A stretch of 64,000 nucleotides of DNA from GCA-003244245 sp963823755 (GTDB lineage Bacteria; Actinomycetota; Actinomycetes; Mycobacteriales; Pseudonocardiaceae): assembly GCA_963823755.1 (NCBI GenBank), contig CAWGMP010000007.1, forward strand, positions 186,001 to 250,000, read 5' to 3'. Of the stretch, positions 1 to 8,080 are shown piece by piece. The translations under genes were made by a program, and so were the position numbers. The notes beneath the pieces were generated by a model. That model was not told the origin of the DNA and searched no databases. It saw only the letters and a program-made list of their open reading frames with translations. Position 1 is the stretch's first letter, and every line of letters begins with the position of its first letter.

Positions 1-419
1 TCATCGGCGTTGGCATGGCCGCAGGCAACCGCGGGAGCGCCCAGCACCGCCGCCGACCCGGGGTACCGCCAGGGATCACGTCCGGCGCCCTGCGACCAGA
101 AGTAGTCTTGGCTGTCTCGCCCTCCCGAGGGCTGCGCGCCGTTGCGCCCGGGCGGGCGCTGTAGCCGTTCAGTGGATCCCGACGGCCTGCCGAACGCTGC
201 CACCAGAGCCTCCGGCGGCGGCGCAACGGCCCATCCACGCCTGCCATCACTCGGCCGATCAGCGAAGGCCCCGACCACTCCAGGTGGTCGACCGAACGCT
301 TGTGCGGCGACGGGATCGACCGCAGGCCGCTGCGCCGGCTTCGAGACGAACTTCGGCGGCCCGGGCCGCCCTTCTCTGGTGAAGGGCAGGTCGGAATCGT
401 GATCTTGCGGCAGGGCCAT
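1..419 (-). CDS. htrA: HtrA-like serine protease, N-terminal part (runs off left edge)
   Basis: This reading frame is open from an ATG at 419 to the left edge, so only the first ~139 residues are visible and the protease and PDZ domains lie outside. The visible part is the low-complexity cytoplasmic N-terminus typical of mycobacterial HtrA (Rv1223). It contains the phrases PAVDPVAAQAFGRPPGV, AFGRPSGSTERLQRPP and a later GRDPWRYPGSAAVLGAPA; these align with AFGRP..., ...ESLQRHP and DDPWRDPAAAAALGTPALA as I recall them for that protein. A GGGAG motif lies just upstream of the start. Its place downstream of sigE and rseA on the same strand is the conserved order. The product should be a membrane-anchored periplasmic protease acting in envelope stress. 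Catalytic residues cannot be checked here. Confidence 0.85.
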   Translation of the reverse strand, partial: MALPQDHDSDLPFTREGRPGPPKFVSKPAQRPAVDPVAAQAFGRPPGVVGAFADRPSDGRRGWAVAPPPEALVAAFGRPSGSTERLQRPPGRNGAQPSGGRDSQDYFWSQGAGRDPWRYPGSAAVLGAPAVACGHANAD

Positions 420-490
420 GGTCTCCCGGGTCACTGTCTGCTAACGATCACCCAGTCTGCTCGCACCATGGTGAAATGTGCGTAGCGCTG

Positions 491-914
491 TTATCGCCCG
501 ATCCAACGACCGAGTATCGAGGGCCCGGTACCCCAACGCTGGCTCGTACCCAACGGCGCGGCCGGCGCTCGGGCCGGGTCGGCGACCTCGACGACCGCCC
601 CCTCGGCAGTCACCGCCAGGCCGGCCGGAGGGTCGGGCAGCTCAGCGGTGTGCGGGATGTCGCGCAGCGCGGCGAGCAAGTCGGCGGGGACCGGCGGGCA
701 CTGCGCCGAACGAACCACAGTTCGGGCCTGCCGCTGCGCGGCGACCTCCGCGGCACAGGACTGACACATCAACAGGTGAGCAGCAGCACGTTCGTGGGCG
801 CCCAGGCCGAGCTTCTCGATCGACGAAAGCCACCACGGCGTCCACCGCCAGGTGCTGTCCTGCGTTGAGGTCGGCCACCATATCGGCGAAGCTGCGGCCG
901 CGCAGGTCAGTCAT
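491..914 (-). pseudogene. rseA: anti-sigma-E factor RseA, frameshifted
   Basis: Two overlapping minus-strand frames together make one zinc-type anti-sigma factor. The first frame reads from ATG 914 through LNAGQHLAVDAVVAFVD. The second resumes with KLGLGAHERAAAHLLMCQSC and AAEVAAQRQA and ends at 491. The join is near 811-820, where one extra base (expected D-x-E-L-G-L-G-A-H-E-R) shifts the frame. The ZAS-type zinc motif H-x3-C-x2-C (HLLMCQSC) lies after the shift, so the frame read from the start codon would not make it. The start overlaps the sigE stop as ATGA, the usual coupled arrangement. Either the gene is broken, which could free SigE, or the extra base is a sequence error. Confidence 0.75.
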
Positions 915-1531
915 CCAACCTCCCTCTCAGCGTGGGCGCGCCGCTGTTCGAGCGCCGCCTTGAGCGCCTGCCTGCCGCGGTGGATCCGGCTGCGAACTGT
1001 CCCGAGCTTGACCCCGAGCGTGGCGCCGATCTCCTCGTAGGACAGACCCTCTACGTCACAGAGTACGACAGCCGCCCGGAACTCCGGTGCGAGATTGTCC
1101 AATGCCTCTTGGAGATCCGGATCGAGATGAGTCGCGGTGTAAACCTGCTCCGGGCTGGGCTCGCCGCCGACGAGCCGATCGGTGTCTTCGGGCAGGCCCT
1201 CCATCCGCAACCGGGAACGTCGACGCACCATGTCCAGGAACAGGTTGGTCGTGATCCGGTGCAGCCAACCTTCGAAGGTGCCGGGTTTGTAAGAACCCAG
1301 GCTACGGAAGACCCGGATGAACGTCTCCTGGGTGAGGTCCTCGGCATCGTGGGGGTTGCCGGACAGGCGATAGGCCAACCGGTAGACCCGATCGGCGTGC
1401 TCTCGCACCACCTGATCCCACGAGGGTGGCGCCCATGCCTCGGCTACCCGGGTCGTCTCGGCGTCCGCACGACCGAGGGAGATCGCCTGCCCGGGAGCGG
1501 CAGCGTCGCGGAAGCGGGTCTCGGTGGCCAT
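911..1531 (-). CDS. sigE: ECF RNA polymerase sigma factor SigE
   Basis: An extracytoplasmic-function sigma factor of about 206 residues that directs RNA polymerase to envelope and heat stress promoters. Region 2 (residues ~37-110) contains HADRVYRLAYRLSGN and DAEDLTQETFIRVFRSL, followed by TFEGWLHRITTNLFLDMVRR. Region 4 (~150-200) contains VLCDVEGLSYEEIGATLGVK and GTVRSRIHRGRQAL, nearly word for word the mycobacterial SigE. I chose ATG 1531 because homology begins soon after and GGAGG lies upstream, although at a long spacing (~14 nt). The frame stays open to 1753 without recognisable sequence. The gene overlaps rseA by 4 nt (ATGA) and is divergent from the O-methyltransferase, as in mycobacteria. 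Confidence 0.95.
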   Translation of the reverse strand: MATETRFRDAAAPGQAISLGRADAETTRVAEAWAPPSWDQVVREHADRVYRLAYRLSGNPHDAEDLTQETFIRVFRSLGSYKPGTFEGWLHRITTNLFLDMVRRRSRLRMEGLPEDTDRLVGGEPSPEQVYTATHLDPDLQEALDNLAPEFRAAVVLCDVEGLSYEEIGATLGVKLGTVRSRIHRGRQALKAALEQRRAHAEREVG

Positions 1532-1818
1532 CAGCTTGGTTCCCACCTCCGGGTCAGTGAAAAGTGTCGGCGATAGCGGGCACGGATAGGTAGTGCAACA
1601 CCGGGAGCCTGTCAATGTTTCCAGCAGGTGCCCTGCCAGCTGATGCCCCGACTGCTCCGACGAACTCCTGGCCAATGATGGCCCACCAGCGTGTGCCCCA
1701 GGTAAGGGTCGGGTAAGAAGATCCTGAGAGTGCGCCGCTGGGTGGCGAGCCACCGGGATCCCATGACCCGGCGCGGCGCCGCCCAGATGGCGTAGGCGAC
1801 AGCGCTAGGCTACGCGGT

Positions 1819-2484
1819 GTGAGGTCGACCGGCAGCGCAGGCGGGCCACCTGCCCCCTCCGGCAGCGCCGTGCACGACTATGTGGCGAGCTTCGTCACCG
1901 AGGACGGGATACTGAGCGCCGCGCGCGAGCGCGGGCAGGAGTTGGGCTGCGCCCCGATCGGACCCGCTGGCGGTGCTGCGCTTCGGTTCCTGGCCAGCGC
2001 GCTCGCCGCCCGTGCGGTGGTCGAGGTGGGCACCGGGGCCGGCGCCAGCGGGCTGTGCCTGCTGCGCGGGATGGCCCCCGACGGGGTGCTGACCTCCATC
2101 GACGTCGAACCCGAGCATCAGCGCGCCGCCCGGCAGGCGTTCACCGAAGCCGGGTTCCCGCCGCCTCGTTACCGACTGATCATGGGGCAAGCTCTCGACG
2201 TGCTCCCCCGGCTCACCGACGGCGGTTACGACCTGGTGTTCGTTGATGCTGCGAAGCCCGAATACCCGCGCTACCTGGAGACCGGAGTGCGATTGCTGCG
2301 CCCCGGTGGGGTGATCGCGTTCGACAACGCCCTGTGGAGTGCCAGGGTGGGCGATCCGACATGCCGGGACCCATCGTCTGCTGCCCTACGCGAGGTCGGC
2401 GCCATGGTGTGCGACGACGAGACCCTCATTCCCCTCATGCTGCCACTGGGCGGCGGCCTCCTGCTGGCACTGCGCACGTCGTGA
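1819..2484 (+). CDS. SAM-dependent O-methyltransferase (Rv1220c type)
   Basis: A class I methyltransferase of about 221 residues in the CCoAOMT/catechol O-methyltransferase-like family 3. Motif I is VVEVGTGAGASGLCLLRGM, the acidic residue after strand 2 is in TSIDVEPEHQ, and the metal/substrate region is DLVFVDAAKPEYPRY with VIAFDNALWS. In mycobacteria the same family sits next to sigE on the opposite strand, as here. The start is GTG 1819, chosen because it opens the homologous frame. The natural substrate is unknown. Confidence 0.88.
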   Translation: MRSTGSAGGPPAPSGSAVHDYVASFVTEDGILSAARERGQELGCAPIGPAGGAALRFLASALAARAVVEVGTGAGASGLCLLRGMAPDGVLTSIDVEPEHQRAARQAFTEAGFPPPRYRLIMGQALDVLPRLTDGGYDLVFVDAAKPEYPRYLETGVRLLRPGGVIAFDNALWSARVGDPTCRDPSSAALREVGAMVCDDETLIPLMLPLGGGLLLALRTS

Positions 2485-2840
2485 CCCGGGGGATGAACTG
2501 CTGAGCCGATCGTCACCGGCACTCAGCACGGGATAGCGACCTCGGGCGACTACCTGCCCGCGGGGTCGTTTCTGGGCATCGCCGGGCCCATCACGGTCTA
2601 TGGCTACGACGGCTTCCGCCCACTCGATTCGACGTCGAGGCCACGGACGCCCAAGCACTGAGCAGGGTAGGGGAGAGCCGGTGCGGTGGTATGACGAGTG
2701 CCCCTGTTGCTGTGCGTGAGGTGCAGAGCCCTACCCTGCATGCCACGTGAGTAACGGTCCGCAACCGGAGCACGACAGCCGCACCCCTGCTGCATCAGGT
2801 GCCCTCGACTGCGGCAACACTCTCAGCGAGAGGTGCGGAC
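2485..2840. other. intergenic region, no gene supported
   Basis: These 356 bp lie between the O-methyltransferase and the XRE gene. One frame, 2514-2661, reads like a protein tail (TGTQHGIATSGDYLPAGSF followed by LGIAGPITVYGYDGF) but has no start or homologue I recognise. It may be a decayed gene end. No terminator hairpin or RNA gene was seen. Confidence 0.4.
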
Positions 2841-3683
2841 ATGGCGCTTAGACGGCAGGGGCTATCCCAGCGCCGCAAAGCTGTCGGGTTGACCCAAGAG
2901 TCACTCGCTGGTCAGCTGGGAGTCGAACGCTCCACCGTCGTCCGCTGGGAGGCCGGAGACACCGAACCACTCCCGTGGATACGGCCAAAACTGGCCCGCG
3001 CCCTTCACGTGTCGATAGATCAGCTCGCCGAGCTCCTCACCACGTCCGAGAGTGCGGATACGACGCGAGCCCTCTCGGCCGACACCGTCGAGGTGTTGCG
3101 CCGGGCGCCGCACATCGCCGGCGAAGATGTCGGGTTGGACAAGCCAGTGCCGACAACGGTGGGTGCTCCCGGGTTCGCCGGGTCCGACGTCCCCGAGCCG
3201 ACCCAGACCGAGGTCCCACACCGGCCATCCCTGACCGCCACTCCGGTGGACGGCGAACCTGCCGACGTCCACCGGAGCCGGGCCAGGTCGCGACGGTTCA
3301 CGCGGTTCGCGGCAGCGGGAGTCCTCACCGGCGGCGTGGCGGCTGGGCTGTTCATCACCTTCCACAGCAGTCCCATCCCCTCGGCCACCGCCGGAATCCC
3401 AGCTCCTGCGATCCCCGCGGCTGCTCTCCCGGCACCCGAGTCCGGTACCAGTAACGACACCAGCCCACGCAGCGGAGACGCCACCACAACCGTCCCTACG
3501 GCACCCGCCTCCGCATCGAACAAACCGGCCGACGACCCCGCCGCAGCGGCCGCAGCTCACTCCACCCGGACCATCAGCCCCAGCCGGATCACTAGGCGGT
3601 CCAAACCTTCCACCTTCACGACGCCCCATCCTCCGCCGCGCATCCCCGCGTGGGTGATAGCGGCCCGCAGCTGGCAGTCATAG
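2841..3683 (+). CDS. membrane-anchored XRE-family helix-turn-helix protein
   Basis: About 280 residues. The N-terminal ~70 residues form an XRE-type DNA-binding domain (RRKAVGLTQESLAGQLGVER, STVVRWEAGDTEPLPW, then ARALHVSIDQLAELL). After an acidic/proline linker comes a basic stretch, RSRARSRRFTRFAAAG, and one predicted transmembrane helix, GVLTGGVAAGLFITF. The rest is an Ala/Pro/Thr/Ser-rich tail probably outside the cell. This topology (cytoplasmic HTH, single membrane pass, extracytoplasmic tail) recalls RodZ and membrane-tethered regulators, but I cannot assign it. ATG 2841 was preferred over the longer frame (from 2799) because an AGAGG motif precedes it and the domain starts right after. 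Confidence 0.7.
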   Translation: MALRRQGLSQRRKAVGLTQESLAGQLGVERSTVVRWEAGDTEPLPWIRPKLARALHVSIDQLAELLTTSESADTTRALSADTVEVLRRAPHIAGEDVGLDKPVPTTVGAPGFAGSDVPEPTQTEVPHRPSLTATPVDGEPADVHRSRARSRRFTRFAAAGVLTGGVAAGLFITFHSSPIPSATAGIPAPAIPAAALPAPESGTSNDTSPRSGDATTTVPTAPASASNKPADDPAAAAAAHSTRTISPSRITRRSKPSTFTTPHPPPRIPAWVIAARSWQS

Positions 3684-3691
3684 CGGCAACG

Positions 3692-4582
3692 CTACGTTCG
3701 TGGCATTGCGGCCGAGAGGACACCATAGAACCAGGCGTCATGGCGGAGCGCTTGGTACTGGCGTATTGAAGCGATCACACTGCCGTGCTGTACGACAGAG
3801 CGAACACCCGTGAGGCGACCGAATACGGCCAGTGGGTAGGTCCAGTACGCCATGCGATACAACCGGCGCAGCGACGGGCGAGTGTGCACAGTCACGTCAT
3901 CGAGCCGAGGTTCGCCGAGTCCGGCGGCGGCTAGGTGCCCTAGATGTTCACCGGGAGTGTCGAGGTCGGGGACGGCCCAACCGTCGAGCCACTCGTGTAG
4001 CAGTTGCTCACCGGTCGCGTCCAGCGGGCGGGCGACCCGGAAGCCGTCAGCGACGACCACCCGTCCACCGGGGCGTAGCAAGCGCGCTGCCTCCTGGTAG
4101 AAGGCCGCCTTATCGGGGGCGTGGCACAGGCTTTCCACCGCCCATACGACGTCGAAACTCGCGTCCGGAAACGGAGTCGCGGTGAAGTCGGCCACTTCGA
4201 AGTGAACGCGGTCGGTCAGGCCTCGCCGGGCTGCATGACTCCGCGCCACCGCGACCTGCCTGGCCGCCAACGTGATCCCGACAACGTCCACACTGCGCTC
4301 GGTGGCCAGCCACAGGCTGCTACCGCCGACCCCGCAGCCCGCATCCAGGACGCGCTCGCCGGGCCGGATCGTCACCCGGTCCGCCAGTACCCGATTCATG
4401 TTCTTCAACGCATCGGCATGACAGCGGGTGCTCTCATCGGTGTAACCGAAGTGGACTGCCAGGTTGTCCGGATTGAGCCACAGCACGCGATAGTCGAGCC
4501 AAGTCTCGTCGTAGTAGCCGACGATCGCCTCGGTGAGCGAGCCGGTCGGCGGCCGGTCACGCGCCGCGTTGGCGCCTGTCAT
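3692..4582 (-). CDS. class I SAM-dependent methyltransferase, tocopherol-MT/RebM-like
   Basis: About 296 residues. The SAM-binding motif I is RVLDAGCGVGGSSLWLA, followed by VDVVGITLAARQVAVARSHA, motif II/post II FDVVWAVESLCHAPD, and LLRPGGRVVVADGF. This layout is shared by gamma-tocopherol, sarcosine/dimethylglycine and natural-product C- or O-methyltransferases; the substrate cannot be told. The start codon ATG 4582 lies inside the first unit of a 17-bp tandem repeat that continues upstream, so its leader is entirely repeat-derived and no clear ribosome binding site is visible. It converges with the XRE gene. Confidence 0.8.
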   Translation of the reverse strand: MTGANAARDRPPTGSLTEAIVGYYDETWLDYRVLWLNPDNLAVHFGYTDESTRCHADALKNMNRVLADRVTIRPGERVLDAGCGVGGSSLWLATERSVDVVGITLAARQVAVARSHAARRGLTDRVHFEVADFTATPFPDASFDVVWAVESLCHAPDKAAFYQEAARLLRPGGRVVVADGFRVARPLDATGEQLLHEWLDGWAVPDLDTPGEHLGHLAAAGLGEPRLDDVTVHTRPSLRRLYRMAYWTYPLAVFGRLTGVRSVVQHGSVIASIRQYQALRHDAWFYGVLSAAMPRT

Positions 4583-4636
4583 GAGTCTGGTCCTGTCACG
4601 AGTTTGTGCCTGTCACGAGTTTGTGCCTGTCACGAG
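4575..4636. repeat. 17-bp tandem repeat over the methyltransferase start codon
   Basis: Three and a half units of CCTGTCACGAGTTTGTG on the plus strand (4575-4591, 4592-4608, 4609-4625, 4626-4636). Units 2 and 3 are identical; unit 1 differs at a few bases and supplies the ATG (complement of CAT in CCTGTCATGAG) of the methyltransferase. Each further unit carries GTG at the matching place, so copy number could change both the start choice and leader length. Confidence 0.9.
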
Positions 4637-4686
4637 CGGTCTCCCACGGCGTCAGTGTGTCCCGAATTGGACCACACCGCAGGGCA

Positions 4687-5253
4687 CTAGCTGCGGCGCG
4701 CCAGCAGCACAGCTCCGAGCGGCCAGAAGGCCTGGGCCCCGGCGAGTACCCGCTCGGACAGTCCGATCCGTGAACCGCCGCCGAAAAAGTCGATCCCGAA
4801 CCAACCGAGCAGTCCGAGCAGGCACGCAGCGGCAGACAGCCAGACAGCAGGTGCGGGTTTGGCGCCGCGCCGTGCCGCCAAGGCAGGCCACAGGGACAGC
4901 ACGGGGAAGACGATCGCTGCTGCGGCGGCGTGCGCCGTCGAATCGCCGGTGACCGGTAACGGGAGCACGGCCAGCGACACGGTGGCGACCCCACCGATGG
5001 CGAGTAGTAGACGACCGGGAGCGGCTGCGGGATGCAGCCCCGCAGCCGTGATCGCGTGGCACACACCGACCCCGACGAGAGCCGTACCCATGATCCAGCG
5101 GTCAGCGGCGCCGCGAGCGGCCAGCGCACTGATCGTCTGGCTTACCGGGTCGAAACTGCCCGGCTGCCGGGCGGCGGCGAGCTGCCAACCCCCGATCAGC
5201 AGCACCGGAGCACAAGCCGAGGACAGCAAAGCCCACCAGGGCACGGTTCGCAC
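4687..5253 (-). CDS. DUF998-family integral membrane protein
   Basis: About 188 residues with six hydrophobic segments. The family hallmark near the N-terminus is SFDPVSQTISALAARGAADR, followed by WIMGTALVGVGVCHAITAAG; it is typical of the actinobacterial DUF998 group, whose function is unknown. Start is GTG 5253. It lies between the methyltransferase and glgC on the same strand, 22 bp after glgC ends, so it may be transcribed with glgC. Confidence 0.75.
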   Translation of the reverse strand: MRTVPWWALLSSACAPVLLIGGWQLAAARQPGSFDPVSQTISALAARGAADRWIMGTALVGVGVCHAITAAGLHPAAAPGRLLLAIGGVATVSLAVLPLPVTGDSTAHAAAAAIVFPVLSLWPALAARRGAKPAPAVWLSAAACLLGLLGWFGIDFFGGGSRIGLSERVLAGAQAFWPLGAVLLARRS

Positions 5254-5275
5254 CGCGTCACGCTAGCCCACCAAC

Positions 5276-6493
5276 CTACTCAGCGTGGGCGCCCTTGCCC
5301 AACACGACGACATCACCACCACTGACCGTGTACCGTTCCCGGTCCAAGGCCGAGTCGACGCCGACCTGGGCGCCGTCGGGGATCACCACGTTCTTGTCCA
5401 GGATCGCCCGGCGGACCACAGCCCCCTTCCCGACCCGCACACCGGGCATCAACACGCTGCCCTCGACGTGTGCGCCGGCCTCGACCACCACGTCACTGGA
5501 CAGCACCGAATGGCTCACATGCGAAGCCGAGACGATCGAGCCCGCTCCCACGATCGACTCCTGGGCAGTGCCGCCCTGGACGAACTTCGCGGGCGGCAGT
5601 GGGGGCATCGCGGTGCGGATCGGCCACGCCTGGTTGTACAGGTTGAACACCGGATGCACCGACACGAGATCCACATGGGCGTCGTAGTAGGTGTCCAACG
5701 TGCCGACGTCACGCCAGTAACCGCAGTCGCGATCGGTAGCACCGGGCACGACGTTGTCGGCGAAGTCATAAACTGCCGCTTCTCCGGCATCCACCAGCAT
5801 CGGGATCACGTCGCCACCCATGTCGTGGTCAGAATCATGGTTGGCACCGTCAGCGCGCAGCGCAGACACCAACAACTTAGTGGTGAACACATAGTTACCC
5901 ATCGACGCGAAGGCCACATCAGGGTCGTCAGGCGTACCCGGTGGTGTCGTCGGCTTTTCAAGAAATTCGGTGATCCGCCCAGCGGCATCGGCGCCGATAC
6001 ATCCAAAGGCACGGGCCTGTTCGCGCGGCACCCGAATGCCGGCGACGGTCACGCCCGCGCCGGTGGCGATGTGCTGCTCCACCATCTGCGAGGGGTCCAT
6101 CCGGTACACATGGTCGGCACCGAAAACGACAATGTATTCCGGCGCCTCGTCATAGACCAGGTTGAGCGACTGGAAGATCGCGTCCGCGCTACCGGTGTAC
6201 CACCGGGGGCCGAGTCGCTGCTGCGCGGGCACGGGGGTGATGTACTGCCCCAGCATCGAGGACAGTCGCCACGCCGTAGTGATATGCCGGTCCAACGAGT
6301 GCGACTTGTACTGGGTGAGCACACAGATCCGGATGTAACCAGCGTTGACCAGGTTGGAGAGTACGAAGTCGATCAACCGATAGTTACCGCCGAACGGCAC
6401 CGCAGGCTTCGCCCGATCCGCCGTCAACGGCCACAACCGTTTTCCCTCACCGCCGGCGAGAACGATGCCCAGCACGTGCGGCTGTCCTTTCAC
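5276..6493 (-). CDS. glgC: glucose-1-phosphate adenylyltransferase
   Basis: GlgC makes ADP-glucose from ATP and glucose-1-phosphate for alpha-glucan synthesis in the cytoplasm. About 405 residues. The nucleotidyltransferase signature is GIVLAGGEGKRLWPLTADRA followed by KPAVPFGGNYRLIDFVLSNL; further hallmarks are QQRLGPRWYTGSADAI, VFGADHVYRMD, GNYVFTT and YWRDVGTLDTYYDAH. A left-handed beta-helix C-terminus carries the hexapeptides around GSVLMPGVRVGKGAVVRRAI. I prefer GTG 6493 (V-K-G-Q-P-H-V-L-G) because mycobacterial GlgC starts just before PHVLG; the ATG at 6520 adds nine unmatched residues. It is divergent from glgA, with a repeat array in the shared upstream region. Confidence 0.95.
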   Translation of the reverse strand: MKGQPHVLGIVLAGGEGKRLWPLTADRAKPAVPFGGNYRLIDFVLSNLVNAGYIRICVLTQYKSHSLDRHITTAWRLSSMLGQYITPVPAQQRLGPRWYTGSADAIFQSLNLVYDEAPEYIVVFGADHVYRMDPSQMVEQHIATGAGVTVAGIRVPREQARAFGCIGADAAGRITEFLEKPTTPPGTPDDPDVAFASMGNYVFTTKLLVSALRADGANHDSDHDMGGDVIPMLVDAGEAAVYDFADNVVPGATDRDCGYWRDVGTLDTYYDAHVDLVSVHPVFNLYNQAWPIRTAMPPLPPAKFVQGGTAQESIVGAGSIVSASHVSHSVLSSDVVVEAGAHVEGSVLMPGVRVGKGAVVRRAILDKNVVIPDGAQVGVDSALDRERYTVSGGDVVVLGKGAHAE

Positions 6494-6598
6494 AATAGGT
6501 AACCTTAGCGTCGGGTGCACAGCAGAGCTACGTGAACCCCACCTACGGTCATCGGATGTTCACCGGTTGGGCCTCATGACAACGCCACCGGTAACCAC

Positions 6599-6733
6599 GG
6601 TGATCCGACTGCCGGCTCAGCCGGCGGTGATCCGACTGCCGGCTCAGCCGGCGGTGATCCGACTGCCGGCTCAGCCGGCGGTGATCCGACTGCCGGCTCA
6701 GCCGGCGGTGATCCGACTGCCGGCTCAGCCGGC
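6599..6733. repeat. 27-bp palindrome-containing tandem repeat array (5 copies)
   Basis: Five identical, head-to-tail 27-bp units in the glgC-glgA divergent intergenic region. Each has the 12-bp part GGTGATCCGACT and the 15-bp near-palindrome GCCGGCTCAGCCGGC, whose 7-bp arms pair around a central C. There is no unique spacer, so this is not a CRISPR. A related 27-bp array occurs in the opposite orientation at 10805-10912. Its place upstream of both glg genes means it could affect their transcription. Confidence 0.95.
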
Positions 6734-6755
6734 GGTAGCGCTAGCGTGACGAGGC

Positions 6756-7958
6756 GTGCGTATCGGAGTTCTGACCCGGGAATACCCGCCTGAGGTGTAC
6801 GGGGGCGCCGGGGTGCACGTCAGCCATCTCGTGCCCGAGCTGCGGGCTCGGTGTGAGATCGAAGTGCACTGCTTCGGCGCCCCTCGCCAGGAGGCATCCC
6901 GCCTCGAGGTGCACAGCCACGCTGTGGCACCGAGGCTGGTCGGCGCGAACCCCGCCATCCAGACCTTGTCAGTGGACCTGGCGATGGCCGACGCGCTGGG
7001 TGGCGTGGACCTGGTGCACTCCCATACCTGGTACGCCAACATGGCTGGTCATCTGGCGCGGATCCTGCATGGCGTGCCGCACGTGGTCACCGCGCACTCG
7101 TTGGAGCCGCGCAGACCCTGGAAGGCCGATCAGCTCGGCGGGGGCTACCGGGTGTCCTCGTGGGTGGAACGCACCGCCTACGAGCATGCCGACGCGATCA
7201 TCGCGGTCAGCGACGGCATGCGTGCCGACGTGTTGGACTGCTACCCGGCGGTGCACCCGGAACGGGTGCACGTGGTGCGCAACGGCATCGACGCCAACAC
7301 ATACCGCCCGGTCAAAGAGACCGACGCGGTTCGCCGCCTCGGGGCCAACCCGGCGCGGCCGATTGTCGCGTTCGTGGGACGGATCACCCGGCAGAAGGGA
7401 GTCGGGCACCTGCTGGCAGCGGCCCAGCACATCGATCACGGTGCCCAGTTGCTGCTGTGCGCGGGCGCGCCAGACACCTCGGAGATCGAAGCCGAGGCCC
7501 GCGCCGCTGTAGCGAAGCTGTCCGCGAACCGACCCGGGGTGATCTGGGTACCTGACATGCTGCCCATCGAAGACGTCCGCCAGGTGCTGTCCGCGGCCAC
7601 TGTGTTCGCCTGCCCTTCGGTCTACGAGCCGCTGGGGATCGTCAATCTCGAGGCGATGGCCTGCGCGACAGCGGTGGTCGCCTCCGCTGTCGGTGGGATC
7701 CCGGAGGTCGTCGACGACGGCGTCACCGGTCTGCTGGTGCCCTATGACGAGCAGGACCCTGAGGGGTTTCAGCGGGGGCTGGCACGCTGCGTCAACGAGC
7801 TGCTGGCCGATCCGAACCGGGTCACGGCGATGGGTCAGGCCGGGCGCAGGCGCGCCATCACCGAGTTCTCCTGGTCAGCCGTAGCCGACCGCACCGTCCA
7901 CCTCTATCAGCAGCTCCTCTCGTCAGAACCTCCCGACATGGAGACATATCGGGGCTAA
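6756..7958 (+). CDS. glgA: GT4 glycogen synthase / alpha-maltose-1-phosphate synthase (GlgA/GlgM type)
   Basis: About 400 residues, a GT-B retaining glycosyltransferase of family GT4. N-terminal MRIGVLTREYPPEVYGGAGV contains the sugar-nucleotide loop; the C-terminal domain has VAFVGRITRQKGVGHLL and the E-x7-E region CPSVYEPLGIVNLEAMACAT. It matches the short actinobacterial enzyme (Rv1212c). In mycobacteria that enzyme has been shown to make alpha-maltose-1-phosphate from ADP-glucose and glucose-1-phosphate (GlgM), so that is the likely reaction here. Divergent glgC would supply ADP-glucose. The last residues (DMETYRG) and the TAA stop are encoded by the left arm of a hairpin element. Confidence 0.93.
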   Translation: MRIGVLTREYPPEVYGGAGVHVSHLVPELRARCEIEVHCFGAPRQEASRLEVHSHAVAPRLVGANPAIQTLSVDLAMADALGGVDLVHSHTWYANMAGHLARILHGVPHVVTAHSLEPRRPWKADQLGGGYRVSSWVERTAYEHADAIIAVSDGMRADVLDCYPAVHPERVHVVRNGIDANTYRPVKETDAVRRLGANPARPIVAFVGRITRQKGVGHLLAAAQHIDHGAQLLLCAGAPDTSEIEAEARAAVAKLSANRPGVIWVPDMLPIEDVRQVLSAATVFACPSVYEPLGIVNLEAMACATAVVASAVGGIPEVVDDGVTGLLVPYDEQDPEGFQRGLARCVNELLADPNRVTAMGQAGRRRAITEFSWSAVADRTVHLYQQLLSSEPPDMETYRG

Positions 7959-7996
7959 GACGACCCCGATAGCCCCGATATGTCTCCATGTCGGGA
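7931..7996. repeat. long hairpin element, copy A
   Basis: A perfect inverted repeat with 27-bp arms (7931-7957 and 7970-7996) and a 12-nt loop. The right side holds CCCCGATA twice (7964-7971 and 7973-7980), so the left-arm TATCGGGG can pair with either copy, giving two alternative stems. It spans the glgA stop codon. It could act as a transcription terminator or processing site, but there is no U-tract. Copy B at 9006-9069 has the same orientation and loop. Confidence 0.95.
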
Positions 7997-8080
7997 TGGG
8001 GGGCGTGTCAAGAGGGGCTGGGCGCAGGTGTGGGTGGATCGGGCTGGTGTGGGTAAGGCAGGGGGCTTGGGAGGCTTGCG

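Noticed and set aside
5285..6502. 405-codon plus-strand frame opposite glgC
   Set aside because: Shadow frame of glgC without known domains.
6465..6749. Frame with five VIRLPAQPA repeats
   Set aside because: It is only the translation of the 27-bp repeat array in the glgC-glgA intergenic region; no ribosome site or domain.
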